Shown: positions 1 through 5,384 of the stretch, one piece after another
How the letters are laid out: the number at the start of each line of letters is the position of its first letter
Position numbering within the stretch: the first letter of the stretch is position 1
Assembly (NCBI GenBank): GCA_031257135.1
Contig: JAIRPH010000014.1
Coordinates: forward strand, 1 to 5,817
Length of the DNA stretch: 5,817 nucleotides
Direction of reading: 5' to 3'
Source of the DNA: Spirochaetaceae bacterium
Lineage (GTDB): Bacteria > Spirochaetota > Spirochaetia > Treponematales > Breznakiellaceae
The notes under the pieces: model-generated
What the model saw: the letters and a program-made list of their open reading frames with translations, nothing else
The model's database searches: none
What the model was told of the DNA's origin: nothing
Program-made: the position numbers and the translations under genes

Positions 1-267
1 ACCGGCATGGTCGCGAGAGTCACGGTTCTCGGGTATGTGCAGAGGGGCGGTATTCCCTGCGCGGCGGACCGTGCCTTGGCGACGAGCTTCGGCGCGGCCG
101 CGGCGGACCTTCTCGCCCGTGGGGAATACGGCAGAATGGTCGCGTTCACGGACAATAAAATCCGCTCCGTGGATTTGAGCGTCCCCGCGGGTAAAGTCAA
201 GGCAGTTCCGGCGGATCATTATCTGCTGGACACCGCGGAAGCCGTCGGAACCTGCCTCGGCCGCTGA
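1..267 (+). CDS. pfkA: 6-phosphofructokinase, C-terminal part (5' end outside window)
   Basis: This is the last 88 codons of a phosphofructokinase, which phosphorylates fructose 6-phosphate to fructose 1,6-bisphosphate in cytoplasmic glycolysis. The frame is open from base 1, so the ATG at 7 is internal and not the start. The diagnostic stretch is RVTVLGYVQRGG followed by DRALATSFG (visible residues 6-17 and about 25-33). It matches the family's substrate-binding segment, including the Arg before TVLG and the Arg of QRGG that contact fructose 6-phosphate. The E. coli enzyme has His (LGH) where this one has Tyr (LGY). The tail after this motif is about as long as in E. coli PfkA, so the C-terminus looks intact. 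Whether the phosphate donor is ATP or pyrophosphate cannot be told, because those residues lie in the missing N-terminal part. The gene ends in TGA, 3 bases from the end of the convergent pdxY. Confidence 0.88.
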   Translation, partial: TGMVARVTVLGYVQRGGIPCAADRALATSFGAAAADLLARGEYGRMVAFTDNKIRSVDLSVPAGKVKAVPADHYLLDTAEAVGTCLGR

Positions 268-270
268 GAG

Positions 271-1149
271 CTAACAGAGAACCGCCTCAAAAGACGAAGC
301 TGGAGAAACTAATTCCTGCTGGGCTTGAATGATATGGAGTTCCCGGCTTTTCGCTTTGAAGGTGGCTTCCATGATCCCGTATACCGAGGCGGTAGTCAGC
401 TCAAGGGTCTGCCGGATGTCTCTGGTCTGCAAGTAGCGGGAGAGAAACACCGAGGCGGTTAGGTCTCCGGAGCCAGCCATGCCCGCCTCAAAGGGCAGTT
501 CCGGCGTGCGGGTCCGATAGAGGCTGTTTCCGTCGGAGACGAGCATCTCGATATGCTCTCCGGGGCGCGCTGGTCCTGCGTTCATGGGACTAAGTCCCTC
601 CCGGAAACTGGTCACCAGCACCACTTTGGGACCTTTTGCGTGGAGCGCGTCAATCGCTTTGCGGGTTCCTGACAGAGTCGAGGTATCCAAGCCGGTAAGG
701 GCTTCAAGCTCAAACTGATTCGGCGTGGCAATATCCGCGAGGGGAATTACTTCCTGCTTGAAAATATCGGGGATGCCCGGTTTGACGTAAAATCCCCGGC
801 CGACATCGCCCATGACCGGGTCGCAACAATAGAGCGCGCCGGCGTTGACCCCGCGGACTTTGCTGACCGCGTGTATTACCGCGTATCCCGCTTCAGCGGC
901 TCCCATATAGCCTGACAGGATGGCTTCGCATTTTGCTAAGACGCCTCGTTCTTCCAAGCCCAGCACCAAATCTTCCGCTAGGGCCGGGTCTAACACCTGT
1001 CCCCGCCACGCGCCGTAGCCGGTATGGTTGGAGAATTCTACCGTATTCACCGCCCAGACCTCTCGTCCAAGCCGCTGGAGAGGAAATACCGCCGCGGTAT
1101 TTCCCGCGTATCCGTACACTACATGGGATTGGATGGATAAAACAGCCAT
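271..1149 (-). CDS. pdxY: Pyridoxal/pyridoxamine kinase PdxY
   Basis: A 292-residue ribokinase-family vitamin B6 kinase that makes pyridoxal 5'-phosphate from salvaged pyridoxal or pyridoxamine and ATP in the cytoplasm. E. coli PdxY has 287 residues, so this is full length. Visible landmarks in order: SIQSHVVYGYAGN (5-17, substrate pocket), VNTVEFSNHTGYG (34-46), LSGYMG (78-83), CDPVMGD (109-115), TPNQFELEALTG (142-153), and GSGDLT (226-231), the anion hole with the catalytic base Asp229. The SNHT signature and overall spacing favour PdxY-type over PdxK or ThiD. The Cys reported to bind pyridoxal covalently in E. coli PdxY (Cys122) is Phe120 here by alignment from memory, so that feature is absent. 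The ATG has an AAGGA ribosome site (1157-1161) 7 bases upstream. The gene is last in a minus-strand operon, 17 bases after the ParB-like gene. Confidence 0.93.
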   Translation of the reverse strand: MAVLSIQSHVVYGYAGNTAAVFPLQRLGREVWAVNTVEFSNHTGYGAWRGQVLDPALAEDLVLGLEERGVLAKCEAILSGYMGAAEAGYAVIHAVSKVRGVNAGALYCCDPVMGDVGRGFYVKPGIPDIFKQEVIPLADIATPNQFELEALTGLDTSTLSGTRKAIDALHAKGPKVVLVTSFREGLSPMNAGPARPGEHIEMLVSDGNSLYRTRTPELPFEAGMAGSGDLTASVFLSRYLQTRDIRQTLELTTASVYGIMEATFKAKSRELHIIQAQQELVSPASSFEAVLC

Positions 1150-1166
1150 TGATGTTTCCTTATATC

Positions 1167-2141
1167 TTAAATTTTCTGGACTTTTTCGAGTTCCAGATTA
1201 AATTTTTTCAAGGGGTCTTTGAATATTCTGCCTAAGAGGACCGATAGAAACCGCAAAACTCGTCCTTTGCTTTGTCCGTGTTTGTGGGAAAAGTCCCGGG
1301 CGGCTTTAGCGAGGGAATAGTGGACTCCGTATTTTTTCTTGAGAAAGTCCCAGTGTTTTACGATCCAGACGTATAGGTCGCTGGGCGTATAGCCGGGGAA
1401 GTCCACTTCTATCCATTCGTCCTTGATGATCCTGATAATCGGGGAATAGACCTTGTTGTACCATGAGACGAGGGCTTCCGCGAAGGTAATTTCCTCGGTT
1501 TTTCCCTGATTGAGGTAGTATTTATGAACCAAGATGTGGTTATAAATCACGTCGTATTGTCCCGGGGCTTTGAAATCCAGATCGTAATCCGCGGTGAGGG
1601 TCCCGAATTCCGTTTTTTCGTAGAAAATATGCTTTTCGTACTGGATGAGGCTGTGCCGCAGGTCGTCGGTTGTCATTGCCGGGTTGATGGCGATCTCGCT
1701 GGAAAGGCTTATTACTTCGGCGTCGATGACCTCCACGCCCTGACTGCGGGCTACCGAAACCCGATGGTTTCCGTCTCGGACGAAGTAGGCTCCGCCGATT
1801 TCGTACAATTGGATAGGAGGCAGGATAATATCCTTCAGCAGAGCTTCATCGACTCGCTCCCAGCGGTTCCGCAGGCGTTCAGATCGGGGCAGGAAATATT
1901 TGTTGAAGTCCCGGTAACGCCCCTCGCTTCCGACGATGAGATTGACCGGAACTATCTGCATACCCTTATATGCCTGATTTTTAGGTTTTAGAATATCCTT
2001 TACGTCATTAAAGGAAAGAAGTTTATCCTTATCCAGATGCATAAAATGCTGAATTCGGGAAAGGATCGCCTTGTTTCTGGCTTTATTGAAATCTTGCGAT
2101 GCTTGATAGTGAAGCGCGTTTTCCGCGATTACATTACTCAT
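1167..2141 (-). CDS. ParB/sulfiredoxin-fold protein with a DUF4032-like C-terminal region
   Basis: A 324-residue protein of unknown function. Residues about 60-145 read as a ParB/sulfiredoxin-like domain: a 'LPPIQLYEIGGAYFV' strand pair leads into DGNHRVSVARSQG (123-135), the place where ParB proteins have their G-x-R-R box and sulfiredoxins have GCHR. The Cys needed for sulfiredoxin chemistry is absent (GNHR), so it is not a sulfiredoxin. Residues about 184-272 (WYNKVYSPII, then FPGYTPSDLYVWIVKHWDFLKKKYG split over 248-272) resemble, from memory, the 'FPG-T--DLY-W' region of DUF4032-type proteins. That link is weaker. Such proteins are often labelled transcriptional regulator, but no helix-turn-helix is evident. 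The C-terminus is basic and hydrophobic (296-310). The start is secure: ATG overlaps the upstream stop as ATGA, and GAGGAA lies 5 bases upstream (2147-2152). Overlap implies translational coupling to the phosphoesterase. Confidence 0.72.
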   Translation of the reverse strand: MSNVIAENALHYQASQDFNKARNKAILSRIQHFMHLDKDKLLSFNDVKDILKPKNQAYKGMQIVPVNLIVGSEGRYRDFNKYFLPRSERLRNRWERVDEALLKDIILPPIQLYEIGGAYFVRDGNHRVSVARSQGVEVIDAEVISLSSEIAINPAMTTDDLRHSLIQYEKHIFYEKTEFGTLTADYDLDFKAPGQYDVIYNHILVHKYYLNQGKTEEITFAEALVSWYNKVYSPIIRIIKDEWIEVDFPGYTPSDLYVWIVKHWDFLKKKYGVHYSLAKAARDFSHKHGQSKGRVLRFLSVLLGRIFKDPLKKFNLELEKVQKI

Positions 2142-2803
2142 GTATGTTCCTCAGTATCTATAATATAATGACTATACGCGTTAAGTACCAATGTTTTGTG
2201 ATACTGCGTCGCCCGCAGTTCTGACAAATCGTACAGGTGAATATGACCATGCACCAGATATTTAGGCTTGAAAACCCGCATAAACCAGAGAAAACACTTA
2301 AAACCCCGATGACAGAGATCGGGCTTGTCGTGGATTCCCAAAGGCGAAGCGTGGGTAAGCAGTATGTCCAGAAACCGCCCCCGAAAAATACGGTTAAACA
2401 AAAGCCCGGGGATAAGTTTTAAGATTTCGAGCTTCATCTGAAATTCGGTATACTGATTTTCTCCCTTGTTATACAGCATAGACCCGCCCAGCCCCGCGCA
2501 AATGAGACCCTCTTCACAGCACACCTTAGAACCGATATGAATCGTTCCCGCGCTTGGAGAAAAGTCCGCGACCGACACAAAGGGATGCATCATTTCCCGG
2601 AATGTACCGAACTTAAAGTGATTGACGTCATGGTTGCCGAAAACAAACAGCAAAGGCTTGTTAAGGCTTGACACAATAAAATCCAGATACTCCATCGGCA
2701 GGTCTCCCGCGCTGAGAATCATGTCTATATCTCCAAACCGTTCTTTAATAGTGTTAGTATAAACCAGCGGATCAATATAGTCGGATATACAGAGTATCTT
2801 CAT
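2138..2803 (-). CDS. Calcineurin-like metallophosphoesterase
   Basis: A 221-residue cytoplasmic phosphoesterase with the metal-binding motif series of the calcineurin-like fold: SDYIDP (7-12), AGD (32-34), FGNHD (55-59), LLTHASP (148-154) and HGHIH (185-189). The first motif is normally D-x-H. Here it is D-Y-I with a second Asp three residues on, so the first His is missing. From memory, an 'SD--DPL-Y' form is seen in a bacterial subfamily that includes spirochaetes, so this may be a family trait rather than decay. Substrate unknown (phosphomonoester, phosphodiester or nucleotide). The reading frame extends to a TTG at 2842, but that codon has no ribosome site and lies on the likely -35 box. 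The ATG at 2803 (MKILCISD) fits the family N-terminus and is preferred. It has at best a weak GAG upstream. First gene of the operon with the ParB-like gene and pdxY. Confidence 0.85.
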   Translation of the reverse strand: MKILCISDYIDPLVYTNTIKERFGDIDMILSAGDLPMEYLDFIVSSLNKPLLFVFGNHDVNHFKFGTFREMMHPFVSVADFSPSAGTIHIGSKVCCEEGLICAGLGGSMLYNKGENQYTEFQMKLEILKLIPGLLFNRIFRGRFLDILLTHASPLGIHDKPDLCHRGFKCFLWFMRVFKPKYLVHGHIHLYDLSELRATQYHKTLVLNAYSHYIIDTEEHT

Positions 2804-2813
2804 CAATAGCTCT

Positions 2814-2842
2814 ATCGTACTGAATTTATAGGACGGCGTCAA
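2814..2842 (-). promoter_or_regulatory. Probable sigma70-type promoter of the phosphoesterase/ParB-like/pdxY operon
   Basis: On the minus strand TTGACG (2842-2837, 5 of 6 consensus bases) is followed by a 17-base spacer and TACGAT (2819-2814, 4 of 6). Transcription would start near 2807-2806, only a few bases before the ATG at 2803, giving a very short or leaderless 5' end. This fits the lack of a good ribosome site. An alternative -10, TATAAA at 2830-2825, has no matching -35 at the right distance. Inferred from sequence only. Confidence 0.45.
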
Positions 2843-2864
2843 TGCCGCGGTATCGGCTGACGCC
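2835..2864. promoter_or_regulatory. Inverted repeat overlapping the -35 box (possible operator)
   Basis: GGCGTCA (2835-2841) and TGACGCC (2858-2864) form a perfect 7-base inverted repeat. An inner GCCG/CGGC pair (2844-2847 and 2854-2857) extends the dyad. No T-run follows on either strand, so it does not look like an intrinsic terminator. One arm lies on the -35 hexamer of the proposed operon promoter, a usual position for a repressor site. It could also simply be an RNA hairpin at the end of the lipoprotein transcript. No regulator is identified. Confidence 0.4.
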
Positions 2865-2881
2865 GAAACTCCCGCCCCGAT

Positions 2882-2911
2882 CCGGCGGGAACCCCAGGGT
2901 TTTCCCGCCGG
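2882..2911 (-). terminator. GC-rich hairpin after the lipoprotein gene (possible transcript end)
   Basis: CCGGCGGGAA (2882-2891) and TTCCCGCCGG (2902-2911) form a perfect 10-base-pair stem with a 10-base loop, starting 15 bases downstream of the lipoprotein stop codon. The position suits a transcription end or a 3' stabilising structure. There is no T-run after the stem on the minus strand, so a canonical Rho-independent terminator is not supported. A third arm, TCCCGCC at 2870-2876, can pair with GGCGGGA (2884-2890) in a competing 7-base-pair hairpin. Confidence 0.45.
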
Positions 2912-2925
2912 CCGTCATTTCCGGC

Positions 2926-5133
2926 TCAATCCAATGGCATATCAGGACCGATGTCTTCGTCAAAAACCCGTGCCGGCTCTACATACGCCGCGTGACCTCT
3001 GCCCCGGGACAATTCGTAACTGCCGGTTATGACTTTGTTGCCATCAGTATTTGAATAGCCGTATATTGTTCCCTGAGTTTTCACGAACCGTCCTACCGCA
3101 TAGACGCCCCCGCCTCCGCCGTGAGAACCTTTGTAAAAGGCGGTATTGCCGGAAATCTCTCCGCCCATCATCATAAACGCGCCGGCGTCAGAGACAAACA
3201 CGCCCCCGCCGCTATCGGAAGAAGTATTACCCGAAATATTGCCGCCGCTCATTATAAATCCAAAGGAGGTTGCGGGGTTTTGAGCCGTATAACTGGAATC
3301 GACATTTACGCCTCCGCCGTTACCGGAAGAAGTATTGCCCGAAATATTGCCGCCGGTCATCTTAAACAGCGCGGGTGAATCGACCTTCACGCCGGAATCG
3401 GCGTTGCCCGAAACAGAGCCGCCGGTCATCGTGAACTCGCCTGATGTCTTTACGCCGTTACTCTTATTACCGGAAATGTACCCGCCGCTCATGGCGAACT
3501 TGCCGGCGGAGACATCCACGCCGGAATCGGCGTTGCCCGAAACAGAGCCGCCGGTCATCGTGAACGTACCGGAGGTCTTTACGCCTGCGGCGTTGCCGGA
3601 AATAGAGCCGTCGGTCATCGTGAACGAGGCGTTGGAAGCGACATACACGCCGGAAGATGTGCTACCTGCAATAGAGCCGCCCCTCATGGTGAACGAGGCG
3701 TTGGAAGCGATATAGACGCCATAAGTATGCTTGATCCTCACATCGTCTTTGGAAAAGTCTGAAATCGTTCCGCCGGTCATTATAAACCCGGCGTTGGAAT
3801 TGACGCTCACGCCTTTGCCGGTATTGCCCGAAATCTCTCCGCCGCTCATCGTGAACGTTCCGTTGACATTTACGGCTACGCCTCCGCCTCCGGTATTTTT
3901 TGAAATCTCTCCGCCGGTCATGGTGAACACCGCGTCCTTGCTCACCGTTACCGCCCCGACGTTTTCTGAGATAGAACCGCCGCTCATCAGGAATTTTCCC
4001 CCGGCTTTCACAAGCACGGCGGTATTACCGGTAATCGTTGCCTCCGGTTGCATCTTAAATGTTCCGTTTTTTTCCACAGAAACCTGAGAGCCGGCGGTTC
4101 CTTTGAGCGTAATGCCCGGTCCTAAAACGAAGGTTATATTCTTATTAATGGTAAGAAACTTGCCGCTGTCCAGCGTAATCGTTACTTCCCTCTCCTGAAC
4201 CGCTATGAGCGTAACGGTTATGTCAAGAGTTTGGGGTATTAACGAGGGTACATTTTCTTCGGTATATGATACGTCTTTTTCTAGTACGATGATATAGGTA
4301 TAGTCGGCGGGAGGCTGTGAGTTAATAGCGGGAGGCTGTGAGTTAATATATGTAAACGCCTTTGTTAGCGTAAATCCGCCGTCTAAAGACTTTGGGGTTA
4401 TTGAATCACCTACATAAAGCCCCGGCTCGTCTGAGATTTCGCCGTAATTCCATGAACCCGAAGTCGAGGAGTTATAGACCTGCACCGGTTTTGGGTTGTT
4501 GTCTATGCCGGCTTTGTTAATACGCGCGAGAATCATACCCGGTTTCTCAACCATAATACGCAGTTTCCAAGTTTTCTCGTAGTATGGGGGTTCGGTTAAG
4601 TCGAACTCATTCACGGGGGTTAAGCTGTCTATGTTGCTGACTTTGTGTGCCTTCCCGGAATACTCGATCAGTTCAATATCTCCAAGCTGTAAGTTCACCA
4701 GTTTTTCAAACGTAAACGTAAGATATGAGGATTCGTCAGCTTTCACGGTATAGCCGATGACCGGCTCCGGTATCGCTATGAGTTTTTCGCCGCCGTCTAC
4801 GCCGTCTTTAGCGATCTTCACTTTCACCGTGCCGTACTGGTGGACCTCAACGTTCAGCTTCCATTCGCCGTTTTCGAGGGACAGATCGCCTTTTTTACTT
4901 ACCCGCCCGGAGTGTCCGGTAAGAATAATATCCTTCGCGTGCAGGTCTGTCGGCGAACTAGCGGAATCAAAGATGAAGGTCAACGACGGCGTAACGTTAT
5001 CGACGGTAATAGTATAGCCAATATCCGAGTTTGAGTTATTCTCTGTTGGGCATCCCGGCAAAAACGCTCCGAATATCAGCGCGGCCGTTATAGTCAGGAT
5101 AGCCTGTACGCTCAATCTAAACGATCTTTTCAT
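2926..5133 (-). CDS. Large secreted lipoprotein with two Ig-like repeats and a right-handed beta-helix
   Basis: A 735-residue surface or periplasmic lipoprotein of unknown function. Residues 1-28 are a lipoprotein signal: MKRS basic end, a hydrophobic core (AILTITAALIFGAFL) and the lipobox LPGC with lipidated Cys28. Two related domains follow, about 38-121 and 126-220. Both begin IGYT, contain LTF-F and end in a KI-KDG/RI-KAG strand, like Ig-like repeats known from Treponema surface proteins. After a linker, residues about 357-700 are about 14 turns of 'F-MTGGxISGNxxxGVxV', typical of polymorphic-outer-membrane/pectate-lyase-like beta-helices. Low-complexity Gly-rich loops occur late (GNGGG, SHGGGGG). 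No transmembrane barrel follows, so it is not an autotransporter, and no catalytic residues are recognisable; adhesion or carbohydrate contact is a guess. The frame extends to a GTG at 5151, but GGAGG 4 bases before the ATG at 5133 decides the start. Likely monocistronic. Confidence 0.88.
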   Translation of the reverse strand: MKRSFRLSVQAILTITAALIFGAFLPGCPTENNSNSDIGYTITVDNVTPSLTFIFDSASSPTDLHAKDIILTGHSGRVSKKGDLSLENGEWKLNVEVHQYGTVKVKIAKDGVDGGEKLIAIPEPVIGYTVKADESSYLTFTFEKLVNLQLGDIELIEYSGKAHKVSNIDSLTPVNEFDLTEPPYYEKTWKLRIMVEKPGMILARINKAGIDNNPKPVQVYNSSTSGSWNYGEISDEPGLYVGDSITPKSLDGGFTLTKAFTYINSQPPAINSQPPADYTYIIVLEKDVSYTEENVPSLIPQTLDITVTLIAVQEREVTITLDSGKFLTINKNITFVLGPGITLKGTAGSQVSVEKNGTFKMQPEATITGNTAVLVKAGGKFLMSGGSISENVGAVTVSKDAVFTMTGGEISKNTGGGGVAVNVNGTFTMSGGEISGNTGKGVSVNSNAGFIMTGGTISDFSKDDVRIKHTYGVYIASNASFTMRGGSIAGSTSSGVYVASNASFTMTDGSISGNAAGVKTSGTFTMTGGSVSGNADSGVDVSAGKFAMSGGYISGNKSNGVKTSGEFTMTGGSVSGNADSGVKVDSPALFKMTGGNISGNTSSGNGGGVNVDSSYTAQNPATSFGFIMSGGNISGNTSSDSGGGVFVSDAGAFMMMGGEISGNTAFYKGSHGGGGGVYAVGRFVKTQGTIYGYSNTDGNKVITGSYELSRGRGHAAYVEPARVFDEDIGPDMPLD
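3388..3565. repeat. 49-base exact direct repeat (two copies, 129 bases apart)
   Basis: Bases 3388-3436 and 3517-3565 are identical and encode the same segment (FTMTGGSVSGNADSGV) in two beta-helix units. The 129-base offset equals 43 codons, i.e. two helix turns, and similarity continues weakly beyond the exact block. This indicates a relatively recent duplication of a two-turn block by slippage or unequal exchange, with the frame kept. Confidence 0.85.
3620..3710. repeat. 22-base exact direct repeat (two copies, 69 bases apart)
   Basis: Bases 3620-3641 and 3689-3710 are identical and encode the junction ASNASFT of adjacent helix turns. The 69-base offset is 23 codons, one turn, so here a single-turn duplication is visible, distinct from the two-turn block at 3388-3565. 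Confidence 0.8.
4307..4348. repeat. Perfect tandem duplication of 21 bases
   Basis: The 21-base unit at 4307-4327 is repeated exactly and immediately at 4328-4348. It encodes the doubled heptapeptide INSQPPA-INSQPPA in the linker between the Ig-like domains and the beta-helix of the lipoprotein (about residues 263-276). The absence of any mismatch points to a recent slippage event. Length 21 keeps the frame. Confidence 0.9.
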
Positions 5134-5137
5134 AAAA

Positions 5138-5142
5138 CCTCC
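5138..5142 (-). promoter_or_regulatory. Ribosome-binding site that fixes the lipoprotein start
   Basis: GGAGG on the minus strand lies 4 bases before the ATG at 5133. It falls inside the longer frame that begins with GTG at 5151, and the resulting N-terminus (MKRSFRLS) is a normal basic signal-peptide start, so translation very probably begins at 5133. Confidence 0.8.
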
Positions 5143-5174
5143 ATTTTTCACGAATATGCTTTGTCATAGGGCTA

Positions 5175-5203
5175 ATAATAAATGAAATGGTTATATTTTT
5201 CAA
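5175..5203 (-). promoter_or_regulatory. Sigma70-type promoter of the lipoprotein gene
   Basis: TTGAAA (5203-5198, 5 of 6 consensus bases), a 17-base AT-rich spacer and TATTAT (5180-5175, 5 of 6) on the minus strand. Predicted start near 5168 gives a leader of about 35 bases with the GGAGG site near its end. Good match and spacing, in the AT-richest part of the spacer. Confidence 0.65.
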
Positions 5204-5384
5204 GACCTTCATTTTCGGCGGGAGTTCTTCCAGCCCAGCGGGAGAGGCGTGTCCAGCCCGGATTTCTTTAAAGTCTATGGTCAAAGGTCGGAGTCAGGGC
5301 GCAGGGAGTATGTGGTATCAAGGACTAACCCGGTTGTCTCGACAATATCCGCGCTGTCCCACCCTTTCCGCTGAAGCGCGCGCC
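5204..5384. other. Divergent intergenic spacer without a convincing gene
   Basis: This is the part of the 286-base spacer between the two divergent promoters. It contains the first copy of the 20-base repeat shared with the Rpn gene (5251-5270) and a purine-rich quasi-periodic stretch (5289-5309, about three 7-base units on the minus strand). A minus-strand frame from 5562 to 5281 crosses it but overlaps the Rpn gene antisense and has an Arg-rich, low-complexity product, so I do not call it. Confidence 0.5.

Larger units (their letters stand above)
3037..4065 (-). repeat. Tandem beta-helix repeat array, about 14 units of usually 19-36 residues
   Basis: The coding sequence is a chain of imperfect repeats of roughly 66 bases, each encoding F-x-M-[ST]-G-G-x-[IV]-S-x-N, a short variable loop and G-V-x-V. 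Units begin at residues about 357, 379, 402, 425, 449, 480, 503, 522, 544, 565, 589, 625, 652 and 682 of the protein. The last is degenerate (KTQGTIYGYSN). Lengths vary because the loop between N and GV grows or shrinks, most in the units starting at 449, 589 and 652. The repeats make the opposite strand unusually open, creating long false reading frames there. Confidence 0.85.

Noticed and set aside
933..1235. Plus-strand open frame of 100 codons across the start of pdxY
   Set aside because: It overlaps pdxY and the end of the ParB-like gene antisense, with no family motif or ribosome site; a shadow frame.
1524..1991. Plus-strand open frame of 155 codons inside the ParB-like gene
   Set aside because: It is entirely antisense to a gene with recognisable motifs and a good ribosome site. 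The product matches nothing I know.
2804..2842. N-terminal extension of the phosphoesterase from a TTG at 2842
   Set aside because: No ribosome site precedes the TTG. The extension lies on the likely promoter, and family members begin at the MKIL position.
2835..2911. Hairpins considered as a canonical Rho-independent terminator
   Set aside because: Stems are strong and GC-rich, but no T-run follows on either strand, so only a tentative transcript-end call is kept for 2882-2911.
3388..3710. Regular repeats considered as a CRISPR array
   Set aside because: The repeats are coding, keep the reading frame of the beta-helix protein, vary in sequence, and have no unique spacers of even length.
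3335..4087. Two long plus-strand frames with repeated PPVIVN-type peptides
   Set aside because: They are the antisense reading of the beta-helix repeats, whose periodic GC-rich codons lack stops on the other strand.
5134..5151. GTG start for the lipoprotein at 5151
   Set aside because: A GGAGG site lies inside this extension, 4 bases before an ATG that gives a standard signal peptide.
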